DNA of 64,000 nt from Ambrosia x helenae (lineage: Eukaryota; Streptophyta; Magnoliopsida; Asterales; Asteraceae): assembly GCA_030844895.1 (NCBI GenBank), contig CM061226.1, positions 103,254,687-103,318,686 on the forward strand. Reading direction: 5' to 3'. Below, piece after piece: positions 42,948-55,852 of the stretch; the stretch's first letter is position 1; the number at the start of each line of letters is the position of its first letter. The notes beneath the pieces are model-generated. The model was not told the origin of the DNA and did no database searches. It saw only the letters and a program-made list of their open reading frames with translations. The position numbers and the translations under genes are program-made.

Positions 42948-43628
42948 CCTAAAATTTCGGGTGAAGGTAGTGGTAGCTTGGCTTCTCATTCTTTTAGCCA
43001 AGAGAAATGTAGACTCTTTCTTGCTCGTATGTGCATAAAAGATGACTGTCCGTTTAGTATAGTTGACGATGAGGGATTTAGAGAATTCGTATGGGAGTTA
43101 AATCCAATGTTTAAGATTCCTTCTAGACGGACAATTGCTAGGCTTTGTTTGTAGGTATACGAAGAAGAGAACAAGAAACTAAAGTAACTCTTAAGGGATC
43201 AAACTGTATCTCTTACAACCGACACTTGGACGTCCGTTCAAAACTTTAATTACATGTGTCTTACCGCACATTGGGTTGATAAAGATTGGGTTTTGAGGAA
43301 GAAAATTCTGAACTTCTGTCAAATATCAAATCACAAGGGTGAGACAATAGGAAGACTTGTTTATCGTTGCTTACAAGATTGGGGAATTGTTAGGGTTTTC
43401 ACGGTAACCGTCATTAATGCTTCATCAAATGATGGGACAATTAAATTTTTGAAAAAAATGCTTAAAGGTCCCCATTTTGTGCTTGATTGCAAGTATATGC
43501 ATTTGAGATGCAATGGTCATATTATTAATCTTGTGGTGAAGGATGGTTTAGAAGAAAAAATTGAGTCCATAACTAGGATCCGGAATGCGGTAACATATAT
43601 AAGATCATCTCCTTCTAGGTTTCTCTAA
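42948..43628 (+). pseudogene. hAT transposase fragment, copy b
   Basis: Second copy of 37545-38306, missing about 130 bp at its left edge (breakpoint at 42948) and carrying a few substitutions (D-R to V-R, N-A-H to N-G-H). Stops interrupt the upstream part in the same way. Noncoding. Confidence 0.85.
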
Positions 43629-44077
43629 TTCAACATTCTTAACGCTTGAAACAACACTCAAGTTTTCAAAAGCATTTGATAGGTACTTCCTAATAATTTG
43701 TCTCAGAGTTTTATTTGTTTTGTTTGATACTAATAATCTAATATGCTATATGTTTTTTTGCTAATAGGCTTGAGGATGTGGATGTCAATTAGAGAACATA
43801 TTTTCATTGTGAAGTTGCCGATGAAGTGCCACAACCCGACCAAGGTGGGTCTGGTCGAAATACAGATTGATACCAAACTTGCACAGCGGAAGTAACAATT
43901 GCTATTATTTAAGGTTTAATACAATTTCTAAATCCAAATATATAAATACAATACTTAAATAAATGGTTCAAAGGTATGCTAGGACGAATCGTGGCATTCG
44001 TTAGAGCAGCTTCAGATGAAAAGTCCACTAGCTGTAGCGGTATATTCCGAACGTATCTCTAATCTCCAAGTAGTACA

Positions 44078-44347
44078 TGTGACACCCCAGGAAAATCCCA
44101 CATCGGCCATGGCCAGGAGAGATCATTGGTTCATAAGTAATGTCTTGCCTCTTAAATCACCAACACGTTTTGGGGCTTAATGTTAGTAGATGAGAGGAGA
44201 ACTCCACAGTTAAGCGTTCTCAGGTGGGAGAAATTTCAGGATGGGTGACCTCCTGGGAAGTCTTCACTTGGGCAACCAAAAACAAATCCGTGAGCTCTGG
44301 ATGGGCAAAGCGGACAATATTGGTGGTGAGAGGGGCGGGGTGTTACA
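44078..44347 (+). mobile_element. Cassandra solo LTR, copy b
   Basis: Copy of 38756-39025 with the same GTACA target duplications (44073-44077, 44348-44352). It was duplicated with the unit. The 5S-like core has GGATGGGTGACCTCC, closer to real 5S at that point than copy a, but AGCGTTCTC where copy a keeps the 5S-like AGCGTGCTC. Confidence 0.92.
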
Positions 44348-45407
44348 GTACAGTTCCTCAAATTATATATCCTTTATAAAGCATCTATCAATCCTTTACC
44401 TTGTAGCTATATCCGTACGCATCTCTAATCCATAAGCTCGCTTATAATCTTACGCTTCACATCCATCCATAAGCTATACCTGAACACATGCTTAAAAAGA
44501 GTTTGGGTCAACAAATATGTTGGTGCGTCCGTGTGTGCGTTTAATTAGTTTCAAATACATTTAATCATTTCAAAAACGAGTTCGCATGGTTTTACACAAA
44601 ACAGATTCATTATTCCAAAACGAGTTTATCATTACCAAACACATTTCATAAGTTCATACGGTTCCACACATGGTTGCACTAGTGATGTACAAGCCACACC
44701 TCAAACCTGACACTAAATCCATATACTCCCGTTATGGATTCACCTGGCAAAATACATGTCACAATCTCAGTGGAGGGTTCCCCGGGCTTCCGAGTCCACT
44801 GTGTGTGGGGGTTTCCCCAAGTAGTACTACCCACATATTAAGTGACCCAATTCCCTTGGGTTACTGAGTGTGAATGGTATCGGGAGTACCTTGTCACATC
44901 ATACTGGTTCATTACTAACATGTTCTATTGGTTATACACTGGGAGCATATGTTCACCCCAAAACGTTTATAAAAACAAAAAGAGGGGAGGGTTCACGAAA
45001 CTCACCTGAACAGCAATGCACAAGTATAATCATGTTAACGGGTGTCCGGTATCGCGTATCCTCCTCGTCGAGCCCTATGGTGACAAATATTATTAGTGTT
45101 TGCGTTTTGGTTGTATCAGTTATACGTGGGGACGAGTCGAGCATATGGTTTCTACATTATGTTAATAATGTCGTTCTATTGGTGGTGTAAGCTTTTATTA
45201 CTTTTAGTCGTAGAACATAAATAACATTCATATTCTACTGGTTGTTCGAATGGGTGTGATTGTATATCTCAAGTCTCCCGTCAAATTATTGGTTATACTT
45301 ATCTAAGTGTGGCGCTTTTATATTCTTAGGTCGAGCCTTTGATTGTTGTCGTCCATGGCATAGTAATTATCTATCCGTCTCAACATTCTTTCCATTATTC
45401 TTAATAA

Positions 45408-45595
45408 TAAGGGTAGTTTTGTCATTTCACACTAACTTAACTGGATAAACTAACGGTCGTCTGCTACAGGGAACATCTGAGTGACGACTAAACAAATGCC
45501 AAGGAGTAAGAGTGTAATTTTAAAAAATTAGGACTAAATGTAAAATTTGATTAAATCACATGACTATCAGTGCATTTTTCTCGATTTATTTACGA
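45408..45595. mobile_element. Right-end remnant of MULE-like element, copy b
   Basis: As 41436-41640, in the ELIP8 3' flank, without the 34 bp internal repeat. Confidence 0.65.
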
Positions 45596-45880
45596 AGAAG
45601 AGATGAATCCATTTTTGTAATTTATATGTTAAACAACCACTTGTAGCACAAGCTATTCGACAACATTTAAACAGATATAGATAAATCTAGGCAAGACAAT
45701 TCATAAAGGCATTTCATCATTTACACACATACAAGTTTTAAAAGTACATGCCTACGAGTATTCCAGTTCTAACTCGATGTTCAAATTTTCATCATGCCTA
45801 TAAGTATATCACTACCAATGTAAAAATAATTTTCAGTAGCACTCTTTGTTTCTCCTTTTTTCTTCTTTTATAAAAACTCA

Positions 45881-46195
45881 TCATACAAGAGCACTTCCCG
45901 TCACATACTCGGTGAAAGCCAAAGCCACCAAACCCAACATAGCAGCCCGACCATTCCACAGCTCTGCGTCTGAAGTCATCAGCCCACTGGACTTGGACTC
46001 AGCTCTCACCCCTTTAAACAAAGGCACCAAAGACGCCAAAGACAGCACCACACTCGTGGCAACAAATGCCGAAACGCCGCCGTGGGATATCTGAGATAAG
46101 ACACCTTGGCCGCTGCTTAACTCCACAGCGAGGGCGGAGACAAAGCCAATCATGGCTAGCCTTCCGTTGATCCTCTCAGGTGCAGGCCCACTAAA
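45881..46195 (-). pseudogene. ELIP: Early light-induced protein, copy 8, 5' truncated
   Basis: Only the C-terminal part of an ELIP remains, from about S-G-P-A-P-E-R-I-N-G-R-L-A-M to the normal stop, matching residues 79-181 of copy 1. All three helices survive, but the transit peptide, linker, start codon and promoter are gone, replaced at 46192 by the internal 3' end of a retroelement. An internal ATG at 46153 could start a 90-residue frame without a targeting sequence. It is most likely a pseudogene. The last TGC codon region and stop match the other copies. Confidence 0.92.
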
Positions 46196-46425
46196 GTCAC
46201 ATTATGAAAGCTAAGGCTTTCATATAATAATCGAAAGGTTAGAAAGCAGAGTAAAGGGATCATAGCCCGAGGTATATAATACTAATTAGTGATGAGGTTT
46301 TAAAATGACAAAACAGCGAGTGGTCCTAAAATTTGGTTTGGGGATAAACTAAAATTCCTCATGATAACCAAAACAACTACAAGAGAAAGGTTTCGGGGAC
46401 GAAACCTCTTTAAGGGGGGTAGAGT
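46192..46425 (+). mobile_element. Stray internal 3' end of the LTR element
   Basis: Identical to 51715-51948, the stretch just before LTR2, including the purine tract TTTAAGGGGGGTAGAGT. It sits before LTR1, where host DNA and a target duplication would be expected. The junction with ELIP8 shares only ACT/ACTA. Confidence 0.9.
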
Positions 46426-49340
46426 TGTAACACCCCGAAATTTTGTTTCGCCTAAATACCCCATTAGGCGTAATTGATAAAGTATCGAAAGCGAATTTAG
46501 CGGTGGTTGTTTTAGTCAACGAATAAAAACGAGACTAAAACCCACTACAAGATACTAATCTAGTTAATATTATAATCTAAAAGCAAAACGAGACTAAAAC
46601 TTGAGGGACCATTGCTGCCAAATGACAAAGTGGGTTTTATTAATAATAATAAAACAATAAAAACACACACAAAGTGTGTGTGTGTCGTGTGTGATGATCA
46701 GGAGATCATCTCCTCCAACAACCAAACCCTAAACCTCAAGCTCAAGCTCAATCCAAGCCAAAATCAAGGGGCTTTCAGTTCATGAGCAAGAAACGGGTCA
46801 TATGGGTCCTAAACTACAACAAGGTACCTTTTATTGGCCGAAATTTATGCCATAATTCGTTTTTGATTCTTATGAAGATTTAGGGTTTTGATAAAAACGT
46901 GGAATTGATGGTTAATATGGGTTACCCTAGTCTTGGGGAGCCTTAAACATGTATAATCCGGTTACAAATCACACTAATATGTGTATTTGATTTTGATCAT
47001 ATGCTTATGGATATGTGTAGAATTTTGGGGTTTAACCTCTAGGTTGAATCAACTTATATCTAGTAATCTTTGTGACTCTTAGGAGTTGTTAATATGAGAA
47101 ATTAGACTAAGAAGTCTAGATAACATGATATGGTGATGTTTAGCTAAATGGGTATGCTTTGGCTAACTTAAAACTCATGAAAATCAATTGAATTGGTGAG
47201 TGCACACCAAGTGTTTGATAAAATGCTTGAATGAGGAAATAAATGTGTAAACATGTTTAAACATGAATACTTGAAATGTGAGGTTGAGCTAGAGGTAAAA
47301 TGAATACATGAATGCCATGGATAATGAAAGAAATCCATATAATGTATTCTAACAAAACAAGGTTTGACATGTCCCTAAGTTAGGTACAAGAACTAGGGGT
47401 GCAAACGGGTCAAACGGATGCAAGCTCAATGCGCATGGAAGCAAGAATGGATATGAGGTAAGTTTTACTTACACCAATATACTATAACATAGCTTAAATT
47501 GTTATAAACATTAGTTTCAAATCTTGAGTGTGAGGTAAAGATAAACCCCGAGGGGTAGAACCTATTAAGTGAGTTGCCATATGTGCACTCAATACAAAAT
47601 GTGGTTTATGACCTTAATCGAGATAATGAGTTATGACCAAATGGAGAAATCCATCAAACGGGTCAACTAATAAAGATATGTGAGAATGATGTTTTAATCC
47701 AAATTAAACCAATTGAATGGAGTCGTCCAGCATGATGTTAAATGGGTCAAGTTTGTTTCACTTGAACCATAGATAAAAACTTGGGTAACATAGCGTTATG
47801 AACTAGGAGTCTAAACGGGTCAAATGGTGATGTCCTCACCATGTGAATCCAACACTTGATGCTTGTATTCCAAGCATTAAGATTCATAAAGTTAAACGGA
47901 TCAAATGGCAAGTTATTGCCATTTGAGTTCCGAGAAATTAACGTTGTCTATTTAGAAAGCATACAGGTAGATGCAATTGCGCGTGCATTCTTGATGTTAA
48001 GAATCATGGAGGATAAACACAAGGTATGGATATGGGTCAAGGCCACCCGGTAAGTCCGTAGTCAAATAAACGCCTTCGGGCGAAGCAACATAGGTGATAA
48101 AGTACCCACATGAAGTGTGGGTGCAAATCAAGTAAGTTATTTCCATAACTATGTCCAATGCGCGCTAAGGCGCTTAGAATCGACCACATTAGAATAATCT
48201 TGAGAAATGTTGAAAATCTAAGTCCGTATGGACTTAGAAGTTTTTAAACAAGTCATTGAGTCCAAAACAATGGGTTTGAATCAAGAAGAGTCGCCATGAA
48301 TGGCTAAATCGAAAGATTTGGCTAGGAGGGGCATTTTGGGAATTTATAAAGATTTACTAAAGGATAAATCTAATAACAAAGTCATAATGAACAAATCGGA
48401 CAAACACTTTAGTTGATCAAGTGTCTAATGACTTGACAACATAAACTATACGCATTGCGCGTGGTCGAATGGTGTTTTGCTTAAGTTCAATGTCTAAATG
48501 GGTCGATTTGGGAAAAAGTCGCCATAAACATTCAAAACTAAGAACCGGATCATGGCGACATAAACCGGACCATAATTTCAGTCAAACAAAGGTTTATTTA
48601 GTCGGCAAGTCATTACTTAGGCTTCGGGAATCATCAAATGCGGTTGCGACATGATTCCCACGCTTAAAAGCCACCAAAATTACATCAGAAGCTTCGAGCG
48701 GCCGCGCGAATAAACCGACCGGCCGCGCGAATAGACCTGCACGTCAGCACGATCTTTAAAATTGCATATAAAATCGTAGAAAAATCGTTAGGAGGCGTTC
48801 TTTATATGCCTGGAAAGCTCTCGGAGCGTAGAACAATTCTCATTTGAAAGTCGAAGTCGGATTTTGGGTTTTAGAAGGGGTAAAAGCGATCCGAACAGCT
48901 GCTGCGCATAAGTTGCAGCAGTTTGTTCACCTGATAATGGGCCGTTTGGCCTGGTTCGTTCCGTTTCGACGTGTAACGACTATCGTACTAGTTAAATGTT
49001 TCATTTGACCACTCACTAACCATTCTTTGTGTAATGGTGCTAGGTAAACATGTGATGGAAGTCCCGGAGCAAGGATCTAGTCGCGATAAGAGCCGAACAC
49101 ACCCGATCACCCATACAAGCTTCCGCACTAGAATCTAAGGAACTCCCGTTAAAACGCAACATCTTAAAATATGTTTTAACTATTAAAATGTAAAAATTTG
49201 TGTGAACCAAACATGTATTTGATCTTAATGGGTTGACTTATAAAGAAAATTTCAAAGTTTTAATTCGGGAGTGGTTTAAGTAAGGTCCAAACCCGTATAA
49301 TTTGGGCGTTGATCGCGTGATTACGGGTTAGGGTGTTACA
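46426..49340 (+). mobile_element. LTR1 of a non-coding LTR retrotransposon
   Basis: 2,915 bp, TGTAACACCCC to GGGTGTTACA. Nearly identical to 51949-54863. It is followed by AG and then the primer-binding site TGGTATCAGAGCC (49343-49355), complementary to initiator tRNA-Met. Short frames, including 47856-48053, have no recognisable product. Confidence 0.93.
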
Positions 49341-50401
49341 AGTGGTATCAGAGCCATAGGTTTGAGGGATCCGAGTGTCGGGAAGGATACTTGGACTCAA
49401 ACCGTGCGCTCAAAGTGTTGAAGGGTGTTCGGTTCAAGACTTGATCAAGGAATCCGGTAAGTAATACCTATAATAAACATCCGTTTTGATCGGAAAAATT
49501 GTTATAGGTAATCAATAGTGATATCGCGTAGATACTCGCTATCTCAAAATCTTGATAAGGAAATGGTTAGGTACTCATGGGGCCTATCCAAAAGATTGAT
49601 TCGGGCAACAGAAATCTCGCATAACAAAAACTCTAACATCACTATTGCAGTGATGCATACTAATAATGAAATGTCATGTTACTAATTAATTGAAATTATA
49701 AATGTGACAGGGATGATAACATCTTATTCGATCGAGAGAGGATCGAATGATTCACCAAACGAGGTTGTAGAGGTTTCGGGAGCACGGCTGATAGCATGCT
49801 CACTAAGGACCAAGTCAAGTAACGACTCGGGCTAATGGATCAGTAACGAAAGGGAACACGGGAGCAAGTATCAAACAGGTACATGCTCGAAACCATAGTA
49901 GGTGCATTAATATGCAATTATCACCTGAAGAGTGGTAATTGCATATGCAAGCAATAGGAAAAATGTGAAAGGTGCATAGTTCACGATAATGAACGATCAA
50001 TGCACAAACTTAACTTGAACATCGAGACCGGGTTGGGGGTAATCATCCCAAACTAATGTTTAGAAAGGCGTTGTGATCATACCAATGAGTGTGATCACAC
50101 AAAGCTTATTAAATTGAAAACACGTCGCTTTTTCTTAATGAATAAAGTTAAAAACCTAACGTTGAATAATTTATCAAGGAAGGGTTTTACCAAATAAAAT
50201 AGGGGGCACAAGCATGAGCTGAAAATTTGCTTGCATAGGGTGTGATGCCTTAATTATAATAAGTCTGTGCGTACCATATGCGAATTACTTACCCTGGCCA
50301 GGTAAGTGTTAAACATATGATACCATGGGTTTCTTATGATTAATACATATACAACCTATGTGACAAAGGCTTAGTAAGTGTCAGGTGCCGGGGGATTCTG
50401 G

Positions 50402-50600
50402 ACGTAGTCCACTGTCTAACACGGCAGGGATGCGATCTATGCAAGACCTTGAGCGAGGCACCAGCTAGAATACGCTGGGCTAGCAAAGAGGACAACAAAC
50501 TGGAGCGTTTGAACGTAGTCCACTGTCTAACACGGCAGGGATGCGAACCATGCAAGACCTTGAGCGAGGCACCAGCTTATACGCTGGGCTAGCAAAACGG
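50402..50600. repeat. Two copies of a ~112-bp tandem repeat
   Basis: ACGTAGTCCACTGTCTAACA through ACGCTGGGCTAGCAAA occurs at about 50402-50485 and 50514-50597 with few differences, within the retroelement internal region. Confidence 0.85.
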
Positions 50601-50639
50601 GCAGTATACGATTCGAGTTATCCTGGGTTGATACAGAGA

Positions 50640-50850
50640 TTGACTTGAACCTTAATCAAGGTCTAGTCATAAATAGATTCAGTTTGGAAATAAACTTGAA
50701 CCTTAATCAAGGTCGAGTCGTAAACAGATTTAGCTTGAAAACAGACTTGGGCCTTAATCAAGGTTAAGTCATAATTAAACTCGGACTTTTATATAAGGTT
50801 AAATTCGTAAAGAGGGACTTGAACCTTAATCAAGGGTTGAGTCATAATCA
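50640..50850. repeat. Four degenerate ~57-bp repeats
   Basis: ACTTGAACCTTAATCAAGGT or a close variant recurs four times, each followed by a GAGTCRTAA-like segment. Confidence 0.8.
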
Positions 50851-51948
50851 CATTCGGGTAAGTCATGAATCTTGGGATTAATGACCTAAAACAGCGGGCT
50901 TGGGCCATGATAAATCAGTAAATCATTCAACCCTCGGGTTAAGGATGAGAAAGTGTAAACTGCAACAACATTAGATTGTATCGTTGGTACAATTTAAAGC
51001 AAATTATAATAACAGTTGGATTGTGTAGTTATTACAATCTGATGCAAACCGTGATAATAAGAGATTAGTCGATACAATATGTTGTAATGACGAATCAACA
51101 CCAGGTTTTATAAAAAGGAAACCGACCTCAATTTATATTGAGATCGGTAATCGGAAAGAGGACTTTTAGAAACTAAGCGTTCTAAATATATATAAACGAT
51201 TTGAAATCTAAAACTCAAAAGTCTTTAAACGGGTCGGTTGGGGCAATGACCACCAATCGAGTTAGCAAAACGGGAACTTGGGTAAACCAAATAAATGGCA
51301 AATTCTTAAAATAAGGATTTGCCAAATAAAGTAAAATGTTAGCGTAAAGCAAGGTTTGTTATAACATTATAGCAAACCAAGAAGAAACGATGGTTGGATT
51401 CGGGGATGAATCCAAGAAGCTAGAAAACGGTTATGTTAAAAAGCCGGGCTAGTCTTGAAAACCAAGACAAATTACTTGTTAGTAATAGAAGCATAGACAT
51501 GTATGCATATGCATGCTACGACCGAGTATTACAGTAGATGCCCTAAGGTGCATGATAGAATGGCCCCTTAAACCATTACATCATTCGAGACAATGGTAGA
51601 CGGGGATAGTCTACGGATCTAAGAAAGACCTATGAAGAACATAAGTTACGAAAATGTCGGGTAGGGGGTAAGTATGTAGGTATTGCCCCTAGCTAACCGA
51701 AAGAATAGAGTAACTAAAGTCACATTATGAAAGCTAAGGCTTTCATATAATAATCGAAAGGTTAGAAAGCAGAGTAAAGGGATCATAGCCCGAGGTATAT
51801 AATACTAATTAGTGATGAGGTTTTAAAATGACAAAACAGCGAGTGGTCCTAAAATTTGGTTTGGGGATAAACTAAAATTCCTCATGATAACCAAAACAAC
51901 TACAAGAGAAAGGTTTCGGGGACGAAACCTCTTTAAGGGGGGTAGAGT

Positions 51949-54863
51949 TGTAACACCCCGAAATCTTGTTTCGCCTAAATACCCCATTAGGCGTAATTGA
52001 TAAAGTATCGAAAGCGAATTTAGCGGTGGTTGTTTTAGTCAACGAATAAAAACGAGACTAAAACCCACTACAAGATACTAATCTAGTTAATATTATAATC
52101 TAAAAGCAAAACGAGACTAAAACTTGAGGGACCATTGCTGCCAAATGACAAAGTGGGTTTTATTAATAATAATAAAACAATAAAAACACACACAAAGTGT
52201 GTGTGTGTCGTGTGTGATGATCAGGAGATCATCTCCTCCAACAACCAAACCCTAAACCTCAAGCTCAAGCTCAATCCAAGCCAAAATCAAGGGGCTTTCA
52301 GTTCATGAGCAAGAAACGGGTCATATGGGTCCTAAACTACAACAAGGTACCTTTTATTGGCCGAAATTTATGCCATAATTCGTTTTTGATTCTTATGAAG
52401 ATTTAGGGTTTTGATAAAAACGTGGAATTGATGGTTAATATGGGTTACCCTAGTCTTGGGGAGCCTTAAACATGTATAATCCGGTTACAAATCACACTAA
52501 TATGTGTATTTGATTTTGATCATATGCTTATGGATATGTGTAGAATTTTGGGGTTTAACCTCTAGGTTGAATCAACTTATATCTAGTAATCTTTGTGACT
52601 CTTAGGAGTTGTTAATATGAGAAATTAGACTAAGAAGTCTAGATAACATGATATGGTGATGTTTAGCTAAATGGGTATGCTTTGGCTAACTTAAAACTCA
52701 TGAAAATCAATTGAATTGGTGAGTGCACACCAAGTGTTTGATAAAATGCTTGAATGAGGAAATAAATGTGTAAACATGTTTAAACATGAATACTTGAAAT
52801 GTGAGGTTGAGCTAGAGGTAAAATGAATACATGAATGCCATGGATAATGAAAGAAATCCATATAATGTATTCTAACAAAACAAGGTTTGACATGTCCCTA
52901 AGTTAGGTACAAGAACTAGGGGTGCAAACGGGTCAAACGGATGCAAGCTCAATGCGCATGGAAGCAAGAATGGATATGAGGTAAGTTTTACTTACACCAA
53001 TATACTATAACATAGCTTAAATTGTTATAAACATTAGTTTCAAATCTTGAGTGTGAGGTAAAGATAAACCCGAGGGGTAGAACCTATTAAGTGAGTTGCC
53101 ATATGTGCACTCAATACAAAATGTGGTTTATGACCTTAATCGAGATAATGAGTTATGACCAAATGGAGAAATCCATCAAACGGGTCAACTAATAAAGATA
53201 TGTGAGAATGATGTTTTAATCCAAATTAAACCAATTGAATGGAGTCGTCCAGCATGATGTTAAATGGGTCAAGTTTGTTTCACTTGAACCATAGATAAAA
53301 ACTTGGGTAACATAGCGTTATGAACTAGGAGTCTAAACGGGTCAAATGGTGATGTCCTCACCATGTGAATCCAACACTTGATGCTTGTATTCCAAGCATT
53401 AAGATTCATAAAGTTAAACGGGTCAAATGGCAAGTTATTGCCATTTGAGTTCCGAGAAATTAACGTTGTCTATTTAGAAAGCATACAGGTAGATGCAATT
53501 GCGCGTGCATTCTTGATGTTAAGAATCATGGAGGATAAACACAAGGTATGGATATGGGTCAAGGCCACCCGGTAAGTCCGTAGTCAAATAAACGCCTTCG
53601 GGCGAAGCAACATAGGTGATAAAGTACCCACATGAAGTGTGGGTGCAAATCAAGTAAGTTATTTCCATAACTATGTCCAATGCGCGCTAAGGCGCTTAGA
53701 ATCGACCACATTAGAATAATCTTGAGAAATGTTGAAAATCTAAGTCCGTATGGACTTAGAAGTTTTTTAAACAAGTCATTGAGTCCAAAACAATGGGTTT
53801 GAATCAAGAAGAGTCGCCATGAATGGCTAAATCGAAAGATTTGGCTAGGAGGGGCATTTTGGGAATTTATAAAGATTTACTAAAGGATAAATCTAATAAC
53901 AAAGTCATAATGAACAAATCGGACAAACACTTTAGTTGATCAAGTGTCTAATGACTTGACAACATAAACTATACGCATTGCGCGTGGTCGAATGGTGTTT
54001 TGCTTAAGTTCAATGTCTAAATGGGTCGATTTGGGAAAAAGTCGCCATAAACATTCAAAACTAAGAACCGGATCATGGCGACATAAACCGGACCATAATT
54101 TCAGTCAAACAAAGGTTTATTTAGTCGGCAAGTCATTACTTAGGCTTCGGGAATCATCAAATGCGGTTGCGACATGATTCCCACGCTTAAAAGCCACCAA
54201 AATTACATCAGAAGCTTCGAGCGGCCGCGCGAATAAACCGACCGGCCGCGCGAATAGACCTGCACGTCAGCACGATCTTTAAAATTGCATATAAAATCGT
54301 AGAAAAATCGTTAGGAGGCGTTCTTTATATGCCTGGAAAGCTCTCGGAGCGTAGAACAATTCTCATTTGAAAGTCGAAGTCGGATTTTGGGTTTTAGAAG
54401 GGGTAAAAGCGATCCGAACAGCTGCTGCGCATAAGTTGCAGCAGTTTGTTCACCTGATAATGGGCCGTTTGGCCTGGTTCGTTCCGTTTCGACGTGTAAC
54501 GACTATCGTACTAGTTAAATGTTTCATTTGACCACTCACTAACCATTCTTTGTGTAATGGTGCTAGGTAAACATGTGATGGAAGTCCCGGAGCAAGGATC
54601 TAGTCGCGATAAGAGCCGAACACACCCGATCACCCATACAAGCTTCCGCACTAGAATCTAAGGAACTCCCGTTAAAACGCAACATCTTAAAATATGTTTT
54701 AACTATTAAAATGTAAAAATTTGTGTGAACCAAACATGTATTTGATCTTAATGGGTTGACTTATAAAGAAAATTTCAAAGTTTTAATTCGGGAGTGGTTT
54801 AAGTAAGGTCCAAACCCGTATAATTTGGGCGTTGATCGCGTGATTACGGGTTAGGGTGTTACA
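51949..54863 (+). mobile_element. LTR2 of the LARD-like element
   Basis: 2,915 bp. It differs from LTR1 by a handful of substitutions (for example AATCTTG versus AATTTTG near 51963, ACGGGTC versus ACGGATC near 53420) and two one-base indels. This level implies a very recent insertion or sequence homogenisation. Confidence 0.93.
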
Positions 54864-55850
54864 TCTGCCCATCACCCACAGGTTTTAGTTTTGGAAAATA
54901 AGTTTCAACAAGAAAGAGCCTGAGCTCTGATACCATAATTGTAACACCCCGCTCGTCTAGAGATGATGTGTCACTATAACGATAACAAAATTCAATATAT
55001 CAATCCATTGAAAATAAAAACTTTACAATGACTTACAAAAATTACAAAAACTTCATTAAGTTTCATTAAAAAAAAAATAGATCTTTGAGTCTCGAATGCC
55101 TTGATCTTTTTTCCCTTGAGCCCACACTTTTAAGACTTCTTGAACTCCTGGACCTAACGTACATAAAACACATATGCACGCTTGAGTAAAATTTACTCAG
55201 TGGGACAACAACAATACAGTTTCTAACAATATCTATATATACATATATAAACAATCAGTGGCACATTCAGTGGTTCACTTTCAGTAGCACATTCAGTAGC
55301 AAGTTCAGTAGTTCACATAGCACATTCAGTGGTCACCTTTCGGTGATATCAGTAGTTTCAGTGGTCACCTTGCGGTGATATCAGTGGTCACCTTTCGGTG
55401 CAGTAGTTCAGTGGTCACCTTGCGGTGATATCAGTAGTTCAGTGGTACAATCAATACTTATATACTAACAATACTATGTAATATATCAATCAATATCGAA
55501 TTTGAATTCTCGACTACGAAGTAGTAAAGAACCAAAATCCGTCATGCAATGTTGTTTAGAGTCCATACCTTAATCGTGTAAGTCCAACTTGAATACTCTA
55601 TCGTTTTCTTCAAAGATACCCATAACCAAACAATAATTTATCGATTTATTAACTTGATATCATGGTGGCATGTAAATCCTATATGATACCTCAATGCTCC
55701 AATATATAATATGACGGTTCAAGAGTATTTTGTCATTATTTATAAATAATGGTGGTCATGAAAAAGCATTTGTTTCATCTCTATTTAAACAACACATTCA
55801 ATAAAATTTAAGTTGGAAAATAAATGTAGTCATCATGACTATTGAAGACA
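54864..55850 (-). mobile_element. Inverted LTR retrotransposon fragment
   Basis: On the minus strand, an LTR end ...GGGGTGTTACA (complement of 54940-54950) is followed by a primer-binding site TGGTATCAGAGCTC (complement of 54922-54935) and then internal sequence that is cut by LTR2 at 54863. The LTR extends rightwards and includes a patch of repeats at 55255-55450. I cannot place its far edge. Confidence 0.65.
55255..55450. repeat. CAGTGGTCACCTTTCGGTGATAT repeat patch
   Basis: CAGTGGTCACCTTKCGGTG occurs four times, with variable CAGTAGTTCAGT spacers, and simpler GCACATTCAGTGG repeats lie to the left. Noncoding. Confidence 0.85.
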
Positions 55851-55852
55851 TA

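Larger units (their letters stand above)
49341..51948 (+). mobile_element. Internal region without gag or pol (LARD-like)
   Basis: 2,608 bp from primer-binding site to polypurine tract. No frame reaches 75 residues and no gag, protease or reverse transcriptase motif is visible, so the element must have moved with proteins supplied in trans. It contains two tandem-repeat patches (50402-50600 and 50640-50850). Confidence 0.85.

Noticed and set aside
47856..48053. Small frame repeated at 53378, inside both LTRs
   Set aside because: It is duplicated only because the LTRs are, and shows no recognisable product.
50340..50555. Minus-strand frame containing two copies of H-G-S-H-P-C-R-V-R-Q-W-T-T
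   Set aside because: The repeated peptide simply reflects the ~112 bp DNA tandem repeat in the retroelement.
50402..50850. CRISPR-like array
   Set aside because: Only two to four degenerate repeats without regular spacers, inside a plant retroelement.
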